The position numbers and the translations under genes are program-made. A DNA stretch of 64,000 nt from Insulibacter thermoxylanivorax (GTDB lineage Bacteria > Bacillota > Bacilli > Paenibacillales > DA-C8), in the NCBI RefSeq assembly GCF_015472005.1, contig NZ_BMAQ01000004.1:62001-126000 (forward strand). The letters run 5' to 3'. Every line of letters starts with the position of its first letter. Position 1 is the first letter of the stretch. The notes under the pieces are model-generated. The model was not told where the DNA came from. It saw only the letters and a list, made by a program, of their open reading frames with translations, and did no database searches. This document shows, piece by piece, positions 26,036 to 34,448 of this stretch.

Positions 26036-26143
26036 GATAAGTACTCCTTATATCAAGTATATGATATATCTATTTTACTTATATCGGGCATCTCTTGTAT
26101 AGTTTATATAGTAGGATAACTTTTCGAATGAGGAGCGTATAGG
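26036..26143. promoter_or_regulatory. divergent regulatory region of the LysR and CofE-like genes
   Basis: An AT-rich stretch with interleaved TATATC/GATATA words (26052-26075) that can form LysR T-N11-A half sites. No single best promoter could be assigned on either strand. Confidence 0.4.
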
Positions 26144-27334
26144 ATGGATAGAATGGTTGGTACAGTTGTGCGAGGGATTCGTTGTCCCATCATCCAACAA
26201 GGGGATGTGATCGAAGAGATCGTGGTAAACAGCCTCCTGCAAGCATCTGCAGAAGCGGGGTTTGAGTTCCGTGATCGCGACATCGTATCCATCACCGAAT
26301 CCGTCGTGGCCAGAGCACAGGGGAATTATGCTACTGTGGACCAGATCGCTCAAGATGTGCGCAGGAAATTCAACGATGAACCGCTGGGCGTGTTGTTCCC
26401 GATCTTAAGCCGCAACCGGTTCGGCGTTAACTTGCGCGGCATCGCCAGAGGAGCAAGCAAGATCATCCTGCAGCTCAGTTACCCGTCCGACGAAGTGGGG
26501 AATCACTTGATCGATCTGGATACCCTCGATGACAAAGGAGTCAATCCCTGGACGGATGTGCTGACCGAAGAGGAATACCGGAAGCTGTTCGGCTATCGGA
26601 AACATACCTTCACCGGAATTGATTATATTGAATACTACAAATCCATCGTCGAAGGTGAAGGCATCCCTTGTGAGGTGATCTTCTCTAATCAACCTAAGAC
26701 GATTCTGAACTATACGAAGCAGGTGTTGACCTGTGACATCCACAGCCGCAAGCGCACGAAACGTATCCTAGTAGAAAACGGCGGCGAGAGGATCTTCAAT
26801 CTCGAGGACATCTTGCGGGAACCGGTGGACGGAAGCGGGTATAACGAAATCTACGGACTGCTGGGATCGAACAAATCGACGGAAGACAGCGTGAAACTGT
26901 TTCCTCGCAACTGCCAGCCGGTTGTAGAACGCATCCAACAGATGCTGCTCGAGAAGACAGGGAAGAAGATCGAAGTGATGATCTATGGGGACGGCGCATT
27001 CAAAGATCCCGTAGGGAATATCTGGGAGCTGGCCGACCCATGCGTATCGCCGGCGTACACATCTGGTCTCGAAGGTACGCCGAATGAGGTGAAGCTGAAA
27101 TATCTCGCGGATAACAACTTCGCCAACTTGAAGGGCCAAGAGCTGGAGCAAGCAATCACCGAGTTCATCAGCCATAAGGACGATAACCTGGTAGGGGCGA
27201 TGGAGTCCCAAGGTACAACTCCCCGCAGACTAACGGATCTGATCGGCTCGTTGTCCGATCTGACTTCCGGCAGCGGCGACAAAGGAACACCGATCGTGTT
27301 CATCCAAGGTTATTTCGATAACTTCACAACTTAA
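26144..27334 (+). CDS. CofE-like (F420-0:gamma-glutamyl ligase family) protein
   Basis: 396 residues behind GGAG. The PF01996 core is visible: VRGIRCPIIQQGDVIEEI, FRDRDIVSITESVVARAQG near residue 45 and SRNRFGVNLRGIARGA near residue 85. The archaeal and actinobacterial enzyme adds glutamate to coenzyme F420; this longer form is found in Firmicutes that are not known to make F420, so the substrate here is probably different. IYGLLGSNKSTEDSVKLFPR and the C-terminal half are specific to this long subgroup. No other F420 genes are in the window. Confidence 0.82.
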   Translation: MDRMVGTVVRGIRCPIIQQGDVIEEIVVNSLLQASAEAGFEFRDRDIVSITESVVARAQGNYATVDQIAQDVRRKFNDEPLGVLFPILSRNRFGVNLRGIARGASKIILQLSYPSDEVGNHLIDLDTLDDKGVNPWTDVLTEEEYRKLFGYRKHTFTGIDYIEYYKSIVEGEGIPCEVIFSNQPKTILNYTKQVLTCDIHSRKRTKRILVENGGERIFNLEDILREPVDGSGYNEIYGLLGSNKSTEDSVKLFPRNCQPVVERIQQMLLEKTGKKIEVMIYGDGAFKDPVGNIWELADPCVSPAYTSGLEGTPNEVKLKYLADNNFANLKGQELEQAITEFISHKDDNLVGAMESQGTTPRRLTDLIGSLSDLTSGSGDKGTPIVFIQGYFDNFTT

Positions 27335-27348
27335 TCCCCATGAAGAAA

Positions 27349-27386
27349 GGGGCTGTCCAGTCAGTCAACGATGACTGGACAGCCCC
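27349..27386. terminator. recurrent GGGCTGTCC hairpin, copy 3
   Basis: A perfect 15-bp stem, GGGGCTGTCCAGTCA (27349-27363) with TGACTGGACAGCCCC (27372-27386), A-run before and T-run after, so it works in both directions between the CofE-like gene and purC. Confidence 0.9.
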
Positions 27387-27429
27387 TTTGCTGTTCCACG
27401 TTGTCTTCTCCGATCTTCATGACACCTTC

Positions 27430-28116
27430 TTAATCTCCAAGGATTAACCGTTCCAACTCCAGCGGCTCGACATAGACCCCGTCCTTATACGCGCGCATAT
27501 TCCCGCCGGAGATCTCATCGATCAGCACAACCTCTCCATTCGACTTCAGACGACCGAACTCCAGCTTGATGTCATATAGTTCAATCCCCTTCTTCGCAAG
27601 CTCATCCTTTACCACTTGGCTGATCTCCTTCGTCAAGCGTTCCAGGGTGTCGTATTCTTCGGCCGTCAAGATCCCGAGCATCTCCAGCGCTGCCTTGCTG
27701 ATCGGCGGATCCTGCCGCTCATCATCCTTGATCGTCACCTCAACGAAAGCATCCAGCGGTTGCCCTTCCTTCGCGTAGAGCCCATAACGGCGCAGGAAGC
27801 TGCCGGCTGCCCGATAACGGCAGATCACTTCCAGACCATGTCCGAAGACGTCCGCCGGAGCGACGGTCATCGTCGCTTGCTCAATATCCGCATCGATATA
27901 GTGGGTTGGGATGTTCCGTTCATGCAGCCGCTCAAAAAAATACTTCGTCAGGCGAAGCCCAGCGCGGCCGGCGCCCTCCATGACCAAACCTACGGTGTTC
28001 GCACCTGGGTCAAACACGCCGTTCTCGCCCGTCATGTCATCTTTGAATTTGAGCAGATAGTTTCCATCTTCCAGTTCGTATACATCTTTGGTCTTGCCCG
28101 TATAGATTCGTTTCAT
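27430..28116 (-). CDS. purC: PurC-like phosphoribosylaminoimidazole-succinocarboxamide synthase
   Basis: 228 residues. SAICAR synthetase fold: YTGKTKDVYELEDGNYLLKFKDD at the N-terminus, RYRAAGSFLRRYG near residue 95, LEFGRLKSNGEVVLIDEISGG near residue 185. It joins CAIR and aspartate in purine synthesis. The segment ENGVFDPGANTVG replaces the AFNG region and following segment of standard Bacillus PurC, and the gene is alone rather than in a pur operon, so this is a divergent form that may be a second copy. Start ATG has AAGGGG nine bases before. Confidence 0.85.
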   Translation of the reverse strand: MKRIYTGKTKDVYELEDGNYLLKFKDDMTGENGVFDPGANTVGLVMEGAGRAGLRLTKYFFERLHERNIPTHYIDADIEQATMTVAPADVFGHGLEVICRYRAAGSFLRRYGLYAKEGQPLDAFVEVTIKDDERQDPPISKAALEMLGILTAEEYDTLERLTKEISQVVKDELAKKGIELYDIKLEFGRLKSNGEVVLIDEISGGNMRAYKDGVYVEPLELERLILGD

Positions 28117-28245
28117 CCTACAATCCCCTTATCGGTTGGCTTAATATGGATTGGTTTATCTCGATTCCCATCATGACATATCGCCTTTACTGAAGTCAAT
28201 GCGCAGTTCATGTCACCCGGCGAATTCCTTGCGTTTCACGTACAG

Positions 28246-28268
28246 AAGCCCCCGGACTCGGAGGCTCC
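28246..28268 (-). terminator. terminator of the second diguanylate cyclase gene
   Basis: An imperfect stem (minus strand GAGCCTCC with GGGGGCTTC) sits at the stop codon of the cyclase; no strong T-run, so the call is modest. The space 28117-28245 before purC shows nothing else. Confidence 0.45.
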
Positions 28269-29386
28269 TATGCCGAATGGCTTGCGTATGCAATTCTGTT
28301 CTTGCCCGTGTGTTTCGCTTGATAAAGCAAGGCATCGGTCTCGGCGAAGAAACGTGATTTGCCTGATCCATGGATATAGGAAGAAAGGCCGATGCTGACC
28401 GTCACTCTGCGGCCGTCAAGTTCCGGATGATGAAGCCCATGGATGGCTTCGCGAACTCGTTCGCACAGTTCCAAAGCCTCTTCCAAGGTCCGCTCTGGGA
28501 AGATGATCGCAAACTCTTCGCCGCCGTATCTGGCGATGATCTCCTCCGCTGTAAGCGACTGCTGCAAGGTTTGAGCGACCCGTTTTAAGATGAGATCCCC
28601 CGTCGCATGACCGAACGTATCATTGATTGATTTGAAATCATCGATATCGATGACCGCGAGCTGAAGCGGCATCTGATTCCTCTCGCAATGCTCGATCATG
28701 TGTTCCAGATATTCTTGGAACGTCCTGTGATTGTACAGATCGGTGAGCGCATCCGTCTTGCTTAACCGCTCCATGATGATGTTCTTCACCATCAGATCCC
28801 GCTGGGAATGGGCGGAACGAATCAGCTTCTCCATCATATCCCTGCCCCTGTGAATGAGCTGCATGAGGATCAGATACTGGCCTGTCAATATATAGAGCAA
28901 AGCGAAGCGCTCATAGATCGTCATATGATTCCATGTAACGGGAAACAATAGATACATCAATACGAGCACTGCTATAGAGGTCAGGTATGAAAAGGTAAGA
29001 TACTTCTTAGAAAAGTGAAAAGCAGCGACCAGCATCGGAATCATCATCGTGTACTGTATCCCGATCAGCGTCTGATTGCCGTAGATCAGGGCTGCTCCAA
29101 GCAGCGTACCCGTCAGGATGATGATATAAGGATGCGGTCTCGTACCGTATCTTTCCAACAGCTCGTTCACCAGCACGATCAAGATCTGCACACCCGAAGG
29201 AATCACCAGCGTATGAACGAGATAGCGCGGCACATCCTCCGGCTGCAGCCAGATCTTGATGATCAAAGCGATGATCTCCGCCAGCAAAGCGATGCCTACT
29301 ACGATCCAATAGACGTTTAAGATTTTCCTCTGCCATACCTTCCCATCGATCTGTAATTCATGTAATTCTGCCACGATCTTTCGCAC
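28268..29386 (-). CDS. membrane diguanylate cyclase (GGDEF), second copy
   Basis: 372 residues from GTG 29386, or 368 from GTG 29374, which has an AGGG upstream. About six membrane spans lie between residues 20 and 180, then a GGDEF domain from about 205 (LSKTDALTDLYNHRTFQEYLE) with intact RYGGEEFAIIFPE. The I-site position reads TAEE instead of RxxD. It resembles the cyclase at 22063-23073 in layout and GGDEF sequence and is likely a paralogue. Unlike that gene it has no GEMM riboswitch in its leader. Confidence 0.88.
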   Translation of the reverse strand: MRKIVAELHELQIDGKVWQRKILNVYWIVVGIALLAEIIALIIKIWLQPEDVPRYLVHTLVIPSGVQILIVLVNELLERYGTRPHPYIIILTGTLLGAALIYGNQTLIGIQYTMMIPMLVAAFHFSKKYLTFSYLTSIAVLVLMYLLFPVTWNHMTIYERFALLYILTGQYLILMQLIHRGRDMMEKLIRSAHSQRDLMVKNIIMERLSKTDALTDLYNHRTFQEYLEHMIEHCERNQMPLQLAVIDIDDFKSINDTFGHATGDLILKRVAQTLQQSLTAEEIIARYGGEEFAIIFPERTLEEALELCERVREAIHGLHHPELDGRRVTVSIGLSSYIHGSGKSRFFAETDALLYQAKHTGKNRIAYASHSA

Positions 29387-29708
29387 CCTATAAGTAGAAT
29401 TTTCCTCGGGGCTATGTCTATGCCCTAACCTGCTTATTCAACACTGAGTTGAAGGATAGTCATATCCCTTCGTATCCAACTTCTAAAGCACGAGTTGCAG
29501 CTGCGATAAGCATCACGCCGCGTTCATGCTGGAGGGGATTCATGTAACCGTTCTCAACTGCGCTCGATTTCTTGTCTGGATATAGTACGCTTTTGTTCAC
29601 AGGCTGTTCATTTATTATAAATCTTTCCTGGCCGAACGTCCACGGTAGAGGAGCCGTTTCTGGGGATCACTCAGCTTCATGAGCAGACAATCTCCGAGAG
29701 AGATTGAT
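29387..29708. other. intergenic region without recognised gene
   Basis: About 320 bp upstream of the second diguanylate cyclase. A TATAAT word on the minus strand near 29616-29621 lacks a convincing -35 partner. The GEMM motifs GGGCAAAC and GCAAAGC are absent. No small ORF with a ribosome site was found. Confidence 0.5.
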
Positions 29709-29734
29709 GCCCGATCCTCAGGAGAGGATCGGGC
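29709..29734 (-). terminator. hairpin after the first xylanase gene
   Basis: GCCCGATCCT and AGGATCGGGC form a perfect stem. It resembles the hairpin after the second xylanase gene (GCCCGACCCT... at 34353), though here the T-run is weak. Confidence 0.6.
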
Positions 29735-29776
29735 ACGATAGGATAACCCAAAGGGGAGGCTGTATGGGTTATAAGC

Positions 29777-32700
29777 TCATTCCTTCCAGATCCGATACAG
29801 AATTACCGCTGCCTCTGCGCGGGTGAGATGGTCTTGCGGTGCGATTCTGTTCCCGCTCTTGCCGGCGATTATGCCGGACGCTGCCAGCGCGGTAACGCTG
29901 TCCTTAGCGTAGTCCGCCACAAGATCTGCGTCGGCATATGCGGTGAGCGGGCTGCCTGACGGCAGGGATCTGCCCGCCGCTTCAAGCGCACGAACCGTCA
30001 GCACCATCATATCTTGACGAGTGATCGGTGCGGCCGGTTGGAAAGCACCGTCACCGGTGCCTGCGGCGATGCCGAGCTGCTTGGCTGTGCGCAGCTCATC
30101 ATAATAGTAAGCCGATGCCGGCACATCTCGGAACATCGTCACATGCTCATCCGGCGCTTGCAGCTCCAACGCCCTGACCAGCAGAGCGACGAAGTCCGCT
30201 CGCGTGATGTTGTCATACGGAGCATAGAGCTTGCCGCCGATCCCGCGGATGATATCCCGTGCAGCCATCGCTTCGATCGCATCCCTCGCCCACGGCACAT
30301 CATGCGTATCCGTGAAGTCATGATATACATAAGTGACCGCGAAGGTGCTGAAATGTTTGGCAGCGAGGCGCACGACACCCTCTTCCGCATCGTAGCGGCT
30401 GTTCGGAATCGCCGTGATCTTACCCGCATCATCGATATGCCATACGACGATGTGGTCGGGATAAAGACTCTCTACCCATGATGGTGTATATGGAATCGTC
30501 ACGATCACAGGAGCATCAGCGCTGCTCCAAGGCATGACCTCATCACCAGCAACGAGGTCGAGCTTAATCACAGGGCGATCGCCGATCTGATCGCGCACAT
30601 TAGCAGCTAATTGCTCTTTAGCATCTTGAGCGATACGAATCTTCACTTGCTCATGGCTGCTCTCGTGGTTCACCAGCATACGGCTCGGAATCTCCACCCA
30701 TACCGTCCCCAGCTTCACGAGCAAGGTGTAGTTCTCCTCGCTTTGCAAGCTGCTTGCTGGCAGCTGCACATCCACGGCGCCGCTTCGCACCTGTTCCGCT
30801 AGATCGACCACGATCTGCTTGGAGCCGTCCGCTTGTTCTGCCGCTTGACCGAGTGCTTGCCGCAGCAGTTGATTCGTGATCTCCGCGGTTGCATGTCCGC
30901 CTATCGTCCTCACAGCAGGACGGATCGCTGTAACGCCGTTTCGCACCTCTACGGATCCTGTTGGAGGCAGAATCACCGGCGATGAGCCTCTGCGGCTGTC
31001 TTCATCAGCTGCAGATGGATCGATCAGCGTCAATACGCCAAATACAGACGGATCTTGATAGCCCTGACCGGACAAGTCGTTCCAGGTCGCGACGCTTTGA
31101 CGTGCACCGCTTCGGGCATCATTGATCTGGACGTCGAAGCCAATCTTGGTACCATGTTTCGGTCTGATCTCCGTCAAAGGAATCTTCACTTCTACGGTAT
31201 AACTGGAGCCTGTCACCTTCACTGCGGACTCGAAACCTTCATCGATGCCTGCCGGGTTGAAGGAAGTTTCATTCTCGTAATTGATTCGGTATTGACCGAC
31301 GCCATCCACATAGAAGGTTTGTTTCGTATTCAATTGGTCAAGGAATACCTCGATCGAATCCTGTTCCCATTCATTCGGGTTGCTCTTATCCAGTTCAGAA
31401 TCATTGACGCGAACGAGAACATACAGATTCTCTTCATCCCACAGCACCTTGGCAGTACCATTCGCCCCTTGCCATGCCATTTGGTAACGATCAATAGGCA
31501 AGTCCGGTGCATTGTTCCAGACCGCATCGATCTCCCCGTCGATCACAGGTGTACCGTATACCCCTTGGCCTTGCCGCGCTTCGATCTCTTCCGGATCGTA
31601 TTCTTCGATATACTTCTCCGGATCGATGACTGCATAATAAGCGGGTTTAGCTTTCAAATTCCGATCGAAGAGCAGCGGATTACGGTCTGCCAGCCAACTG
31701 GTGCCGTCATCCAGTCCCCAGAAGGTTACACGGGAGATGTGTTCTGCATACTCTTTGTACAGCTGGAACAGCTGGGCATACAGATAAGCTTGCTGCTTCG
31801 CTTCCTTATCTGTTAGTTCATAATTTTCGCCCGCCTTGATATCCAGTTCAGTAATTCCTACCTCTACTCCCAGCGAGATAAACTTCTCCAAGGAACGTCG
31901 AACATTCGCCGGGTTGGTGTTCAGATTGTAGTGTCCTTGCATGCCGATGCCGTCGATGAGGAGTCTGCCGTTATGCTCAGCGGCATAGCGCTCATTGATC
32001 TCCTTCACCATCTGGTAGATCGCTTCGGCCTTATTTTGGTTATCATCGTTATAATCGTTGTAATACAGCTTGATATCCCAGCCATGCTCATCGATCACTT
32101 CTCTTGCTGCTAAGAAGGCCTGCTCGATGTAATCAGGGCCAATCGCATGATACCACGCCGATTTGCGGAGCGACCCTTCCCAATCTTCCGGGTTCGGCGG
32201 GTTATCGCTCATCGCTTCGTTAACAACATCCCAGGAGATGACCCTGTCTCCGAAATGTTCCACAACCTTCCTGATATGTGTTCGCAGATTGTCTAACGCT
32301 TCTTCTCTGCTGAGGTAAATCGGTTTGCCTTCTTCATCAGTACCCGCAATGTTCATCCAATCCGGTGACTGCTGATGCCATACCAGCACGTGTCCGTGCA
32401 TCTTCATGCCGGCACCAAGCACCTTATTCACCATCTCATCGGCCTCATCGAAGGTGAACTGTCCTTTCGTCCGCTGCAAGGCGTCCGGTTTCATGGCATT
32501 GCCGGCTGTAGCCAGGTTATGATGCATAGTCAGCAGTTCGAAGCGCACGCCATCCAGATCCTCAGCGGATATCGCACTGCCGATGAGGAAATCGTCTTTA
32601 TACACCTCTTTGATCGGATCCAAATCTCTTTCGATATCCACCGGTCCAGCGCCCGTGGGCACAAACTCAACATCATCGATATAGAAGGACGCTGTTGCAT

Positions 32701-34168
32701 TATTGCTCTCAATATAGATGGTTATATATTCGCCGCCCGCATTCGTGTAACGGTAACGCCCTTCTAACTGCACCCATTCGCCGCTGGTCACAATTTGTTT
32801 GGCCAGGTTGATATATTGGTCGGAACCAACTTGCGTCGATAATGTAAGTTCCGCAGTTGAAGGTTCAATCATCTTGACCCACACGGATATTTTATACTCA
32901 TAACCGAGATCAATATATTTCTCCACGCGCAGCGAGGGGCCGTGCCAAGTATCCGATCTTCCCTCTACCTTCAGAGCGTACTTGCCGCCTTCCGTATGGT
33001 TCGTTTCATCAGTGACGGTTAAGGATTCACTGCCTGCACGTCCCTCAAAACCTTGCGTTGTATTGTCTTCAAAATCAATCGGTATGAACGGAATCGCAGG
33101 CGGTCTGTCACTAGGTTCATCAACGGGAGCTTCGCCGGTAATCAAAATATCCCCAATGTAGAATGGAACAGTTTGCCCTGCTTCATTTGATTGAATCCGT
33201 ACGGCAAAATCCCTGCTCTGATCAACCGTATATCTTCCTGTCAGCACAAATGGCTGCCCTGCAACGAAGTCTGCATCAACATAAAGGCCTTGATAGCTTT
33301 GAACATTCTGAAGCGTAGCCTTAGCGCCTGCCGGAACTTCGACATCTTCAGCAATATAGCCAATCACCCTGATCGTATAGGTCGCTCCGTCTGCCATGCC
33401 GACATCACTGAACGCAATATCGACTCCATGCCAGTTCTGCGTTCTTCCATCCACTTTTAACGCTTTTCCGTCTTCATTGCCATCAAAATATAGATCCGAA
33501 ACGACCTCTAATGTGACATCTCCCGCTGGTTTAACTTTTCCTGCGTCATCTTTAAATGTCTCATGGTAGATAATCTGCTCTTCAACCGGTTCCTCATCAA
33601 TCGGTTCTGGTTCACCAGTGATCAGAATATCTCCAATGTAGAATGGAACTGTTTTCCCGGCTTCATCCGATTGCACTCGCAGACGGTCATACATCGACAA
33701 ATCCGCCGTAAATTGACCGGTTAACGTCATTGCTTTACCGGCTGTAATCTCGGCACCAGTAACCCATCCATAGTTGTCGTTGCCAACAGGTTGAATAGCG
33801 AGTAGAGCACCCTCAGGAATAGTAACATCCGAATCCACATAAACGGCTATGGTCACGGTATACGTCCGTCCATCCACCAAACCTAAGTCTTCAAAGAAAA
33901 AGTCTGGTCCATCATGGTTATTTGTACGGTTATTTACATACAGTGCCGCACCATCTTCATTTCCATCAAATACTTTATCCGTAACGTATTCGAGCGATGC
34001 TCCGCCAGACTGACGAGCAACACTATTCCCTTCTTCAAACGTCTCATGATAAACGACATAATTGTCGGATGATTCTGAAATTTCGGCCGCTATAGGTGTC
34101 AACCAACCTGCTGGAATCAACAAAACTGCCAACAACACAGAGATGACTCGCCTAAACCTTCGACTCAT
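29777..34168 (-). CDS. S-layer-anchored GH10 endo-1,4-beta-xylanase, three CBM22-type modules
   Basis: 1463 residues from ATG 34168 (MSRRFRRVISVLLAVLL), with GGGGGA nine bases before; ATG 34177 is too close to it. Signal peptide to about residue 28; three CBM22-like (CBM_4_9) modules at about 35-190, 200-350 and 360-510; GH10 barrel about 520-870 with acid/base Glu in [12 protein letters not shown] and nucleophile Glu in VGITELDIKAGE; CBM9 about 885-1075 ([19 protein letters not shown]); a linker domain with a FAVTYVYHDF end; three SLH repeats about 1280-1463 (DVPWARDAIEAMAARDIIRG). It cuts xylan while held on the cell surface through secondary wall polymer. Paralogue of the next gene, with one more CBM22 and an extra linker domain. 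Confidence 0.95.
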   Translation of the reverse strand: MSRRFRRVISVLLAVLLIPAGWLTPIAAEISESSDNYVVYHETFEEGNSVARQSGGASLEYVTDKVFDGNEDGAALYVNNRTNNHDGPDFFFEDLGLVDGRTYTVTIAVYVDSDVTIPEGALLAIQPVGNDNYGWVTGAEITAGKAMTLTGQFTADLSMYDRLRVQSDEAGKTVPFYIGDILITGEPEPIDEEPVEEQIIYHETFKDDAGKVKPAGDVTLEVVSDLYFDGNEDGKALKVDGRTQNWHGVDIAFSDVGMADGATYTIRVIGYIAEDVEVPAGAKATLQNVQSYQGLYVDADFVAGQPFVLTGRYTVDQSRDFAVRIQSNEAGQTVPFYIGDILITGEAPVDEPSDRPPAIPFIPIDFEDNTTQGFEGRAGSESLTVTDETNHTEGGKYALKVEGRSDTWHGPSLRVEKYIDLGYEYKISVWVKMIEPSTAELTLSTQVGSDQYINLAKQIVTSGEWVQLEGRYRYTNAGGEYITIYIESNNATASFYIDDVEFVPTGAGPVDIERDLDPIKEVYKDDFLIGSAISAEDLDGVRFELLTMHHNLATAGNAMKPDALQRTKGQFTFDEADEMVNKVLGAGMKMHGHVLVWHQQSPDWMNIAGTDEEGKPIYLSREEALDNLRTHIRKVVEHFGDRVISWDVVNEAMSDNPPNPEDWEGSLRKSAWYHAIGPDYIEQAFLAAREVIDEHGWDIKLYYNDYNDDNQNKAEAIYQMVKEINERYAAEHNGRLLIDGIGMQGHYNLNTNPANVRRSLEKFISLGVEVGITELDIKAGENYELTDKEAKQQAYLYAQLFQLYKEYAEHISRVTFWGLDDGTSWLADRNPLLFDRNLKAKPAYYAVIDPEKYIEEYDPEEIEARQGQGVYGTPVIDGEIDAVWNNAPDLPIDRYQMAWQGANGTAKVLWDEENLYVLVRVNDSELDKSNPNEWEQDSIEVFLDQLNTKQTFYVDGVGQYRINYENETSFNPAGIDEGFESAVKVTGSSYTVEVKIPLTEIRPKHGTKIGFDVQINDARSGARQSVATWNDLSGQGYQDPSVFGVLTLIDPSAADEDSRRGSSPVILPPTGSVEVRNGVTAIRPAVRTIGGHATAEITNQLLRQALGQAAEQADGSKQIVVDLAEQVRSGAVDVQLPASSLQSEENYTLLVKLGTVWVEIPSRMLVNHESSHEQVKIRIAQDAKEQLAANVRDQIGDRPVIKLDLVAGDEVMPWSSADAPVIVTIPYTPSWVESLYPDHIVVWHIDDAGKITAIPNSRYDAEEGVVRLAAKHFSTFAVTYVYHDFTDTHDVPWARDAIEAMAARDIIRGIGGKLYAPYDNITRADFVALLVRALELQAPDEHVTMFRDVPASAYYYDELRTAKQLGIAAGTGDGAFQPAAPITRQDMMVLTVRALEAAGRSLPSGSPLTAYADADLVADYAKDSVTALAASGIIAGKSGNRIAPQDHLTRAEAAVILYRIWKE

Positions 34169-34206
34169 TCCCAGCATTCCCCCTAAATAATGATGATCGA
34201 ATTTGG

Positions 34207-34220
34207 GGTAAGCGATTTCA
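34207..34220. promoter_or_regulatory. cre-like site before the first xylanase gene
   Basis: Minus-strand TGAAATCGCTTACC fits the cre consensus except at the last base and is 39 bp before the start codon, the same distance as in the paralogue at 37716-37729. Confidence 0.65.
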
Positions 34221-34292
34221 CAATGATGTAATTACAAGATCCCCCTATTAAACAACTTACCATGTTTACCAAGAAATCATTACCAGACAAAC

Positions 34293-34318
34293 TTAAGAAC
34301 ATACTTTGTGAAGTTAAT
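34293..34318. promoter_or_regulatory. conserved leader element shared by both xylanase genes (copy A)
   Basis: TTAAGAACATACTTTGTGAA followed by GTTAAT, nearly the same as the element at 37795-37821. Each lies 120-150 bp before a GH10 start. Probably part of the promoter or a binding site for a xylan-responsive regulator. Confidence 0.5.
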
Positions 34319-34342
34319 AGTCATCTGGGCGCACTACCTCGA

Positions 34343-34382
34343 AAAAAGTCGTGCCCGACCCTCGGCCGAGGATCGGACACAC
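34343..34382 (-). terminator. terminator of the second xylanase gene
   Basis: On the minus strand GTGTCCGATCCTCGGC pairs imperfectly with GCCGAGGGTCGGGCAC and is followed by GACTTTTTTCG. Confidence 0.8.
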
Positions 34383-34448
34383 TATGATTACCACATAGGG
34401 AAGGTTGTATGGCGAAGATGCTTATCGCATCATCACAACGCTTTAATG

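Noticed and set aside
29387-29776. Second c-di-GMP riboswitch before the other diguanylate cyclase
   Set aside because: Neither GGGCAAAC nor GCAAAGC nor a GAAA-capped stem was found on the minus strand of this leader.
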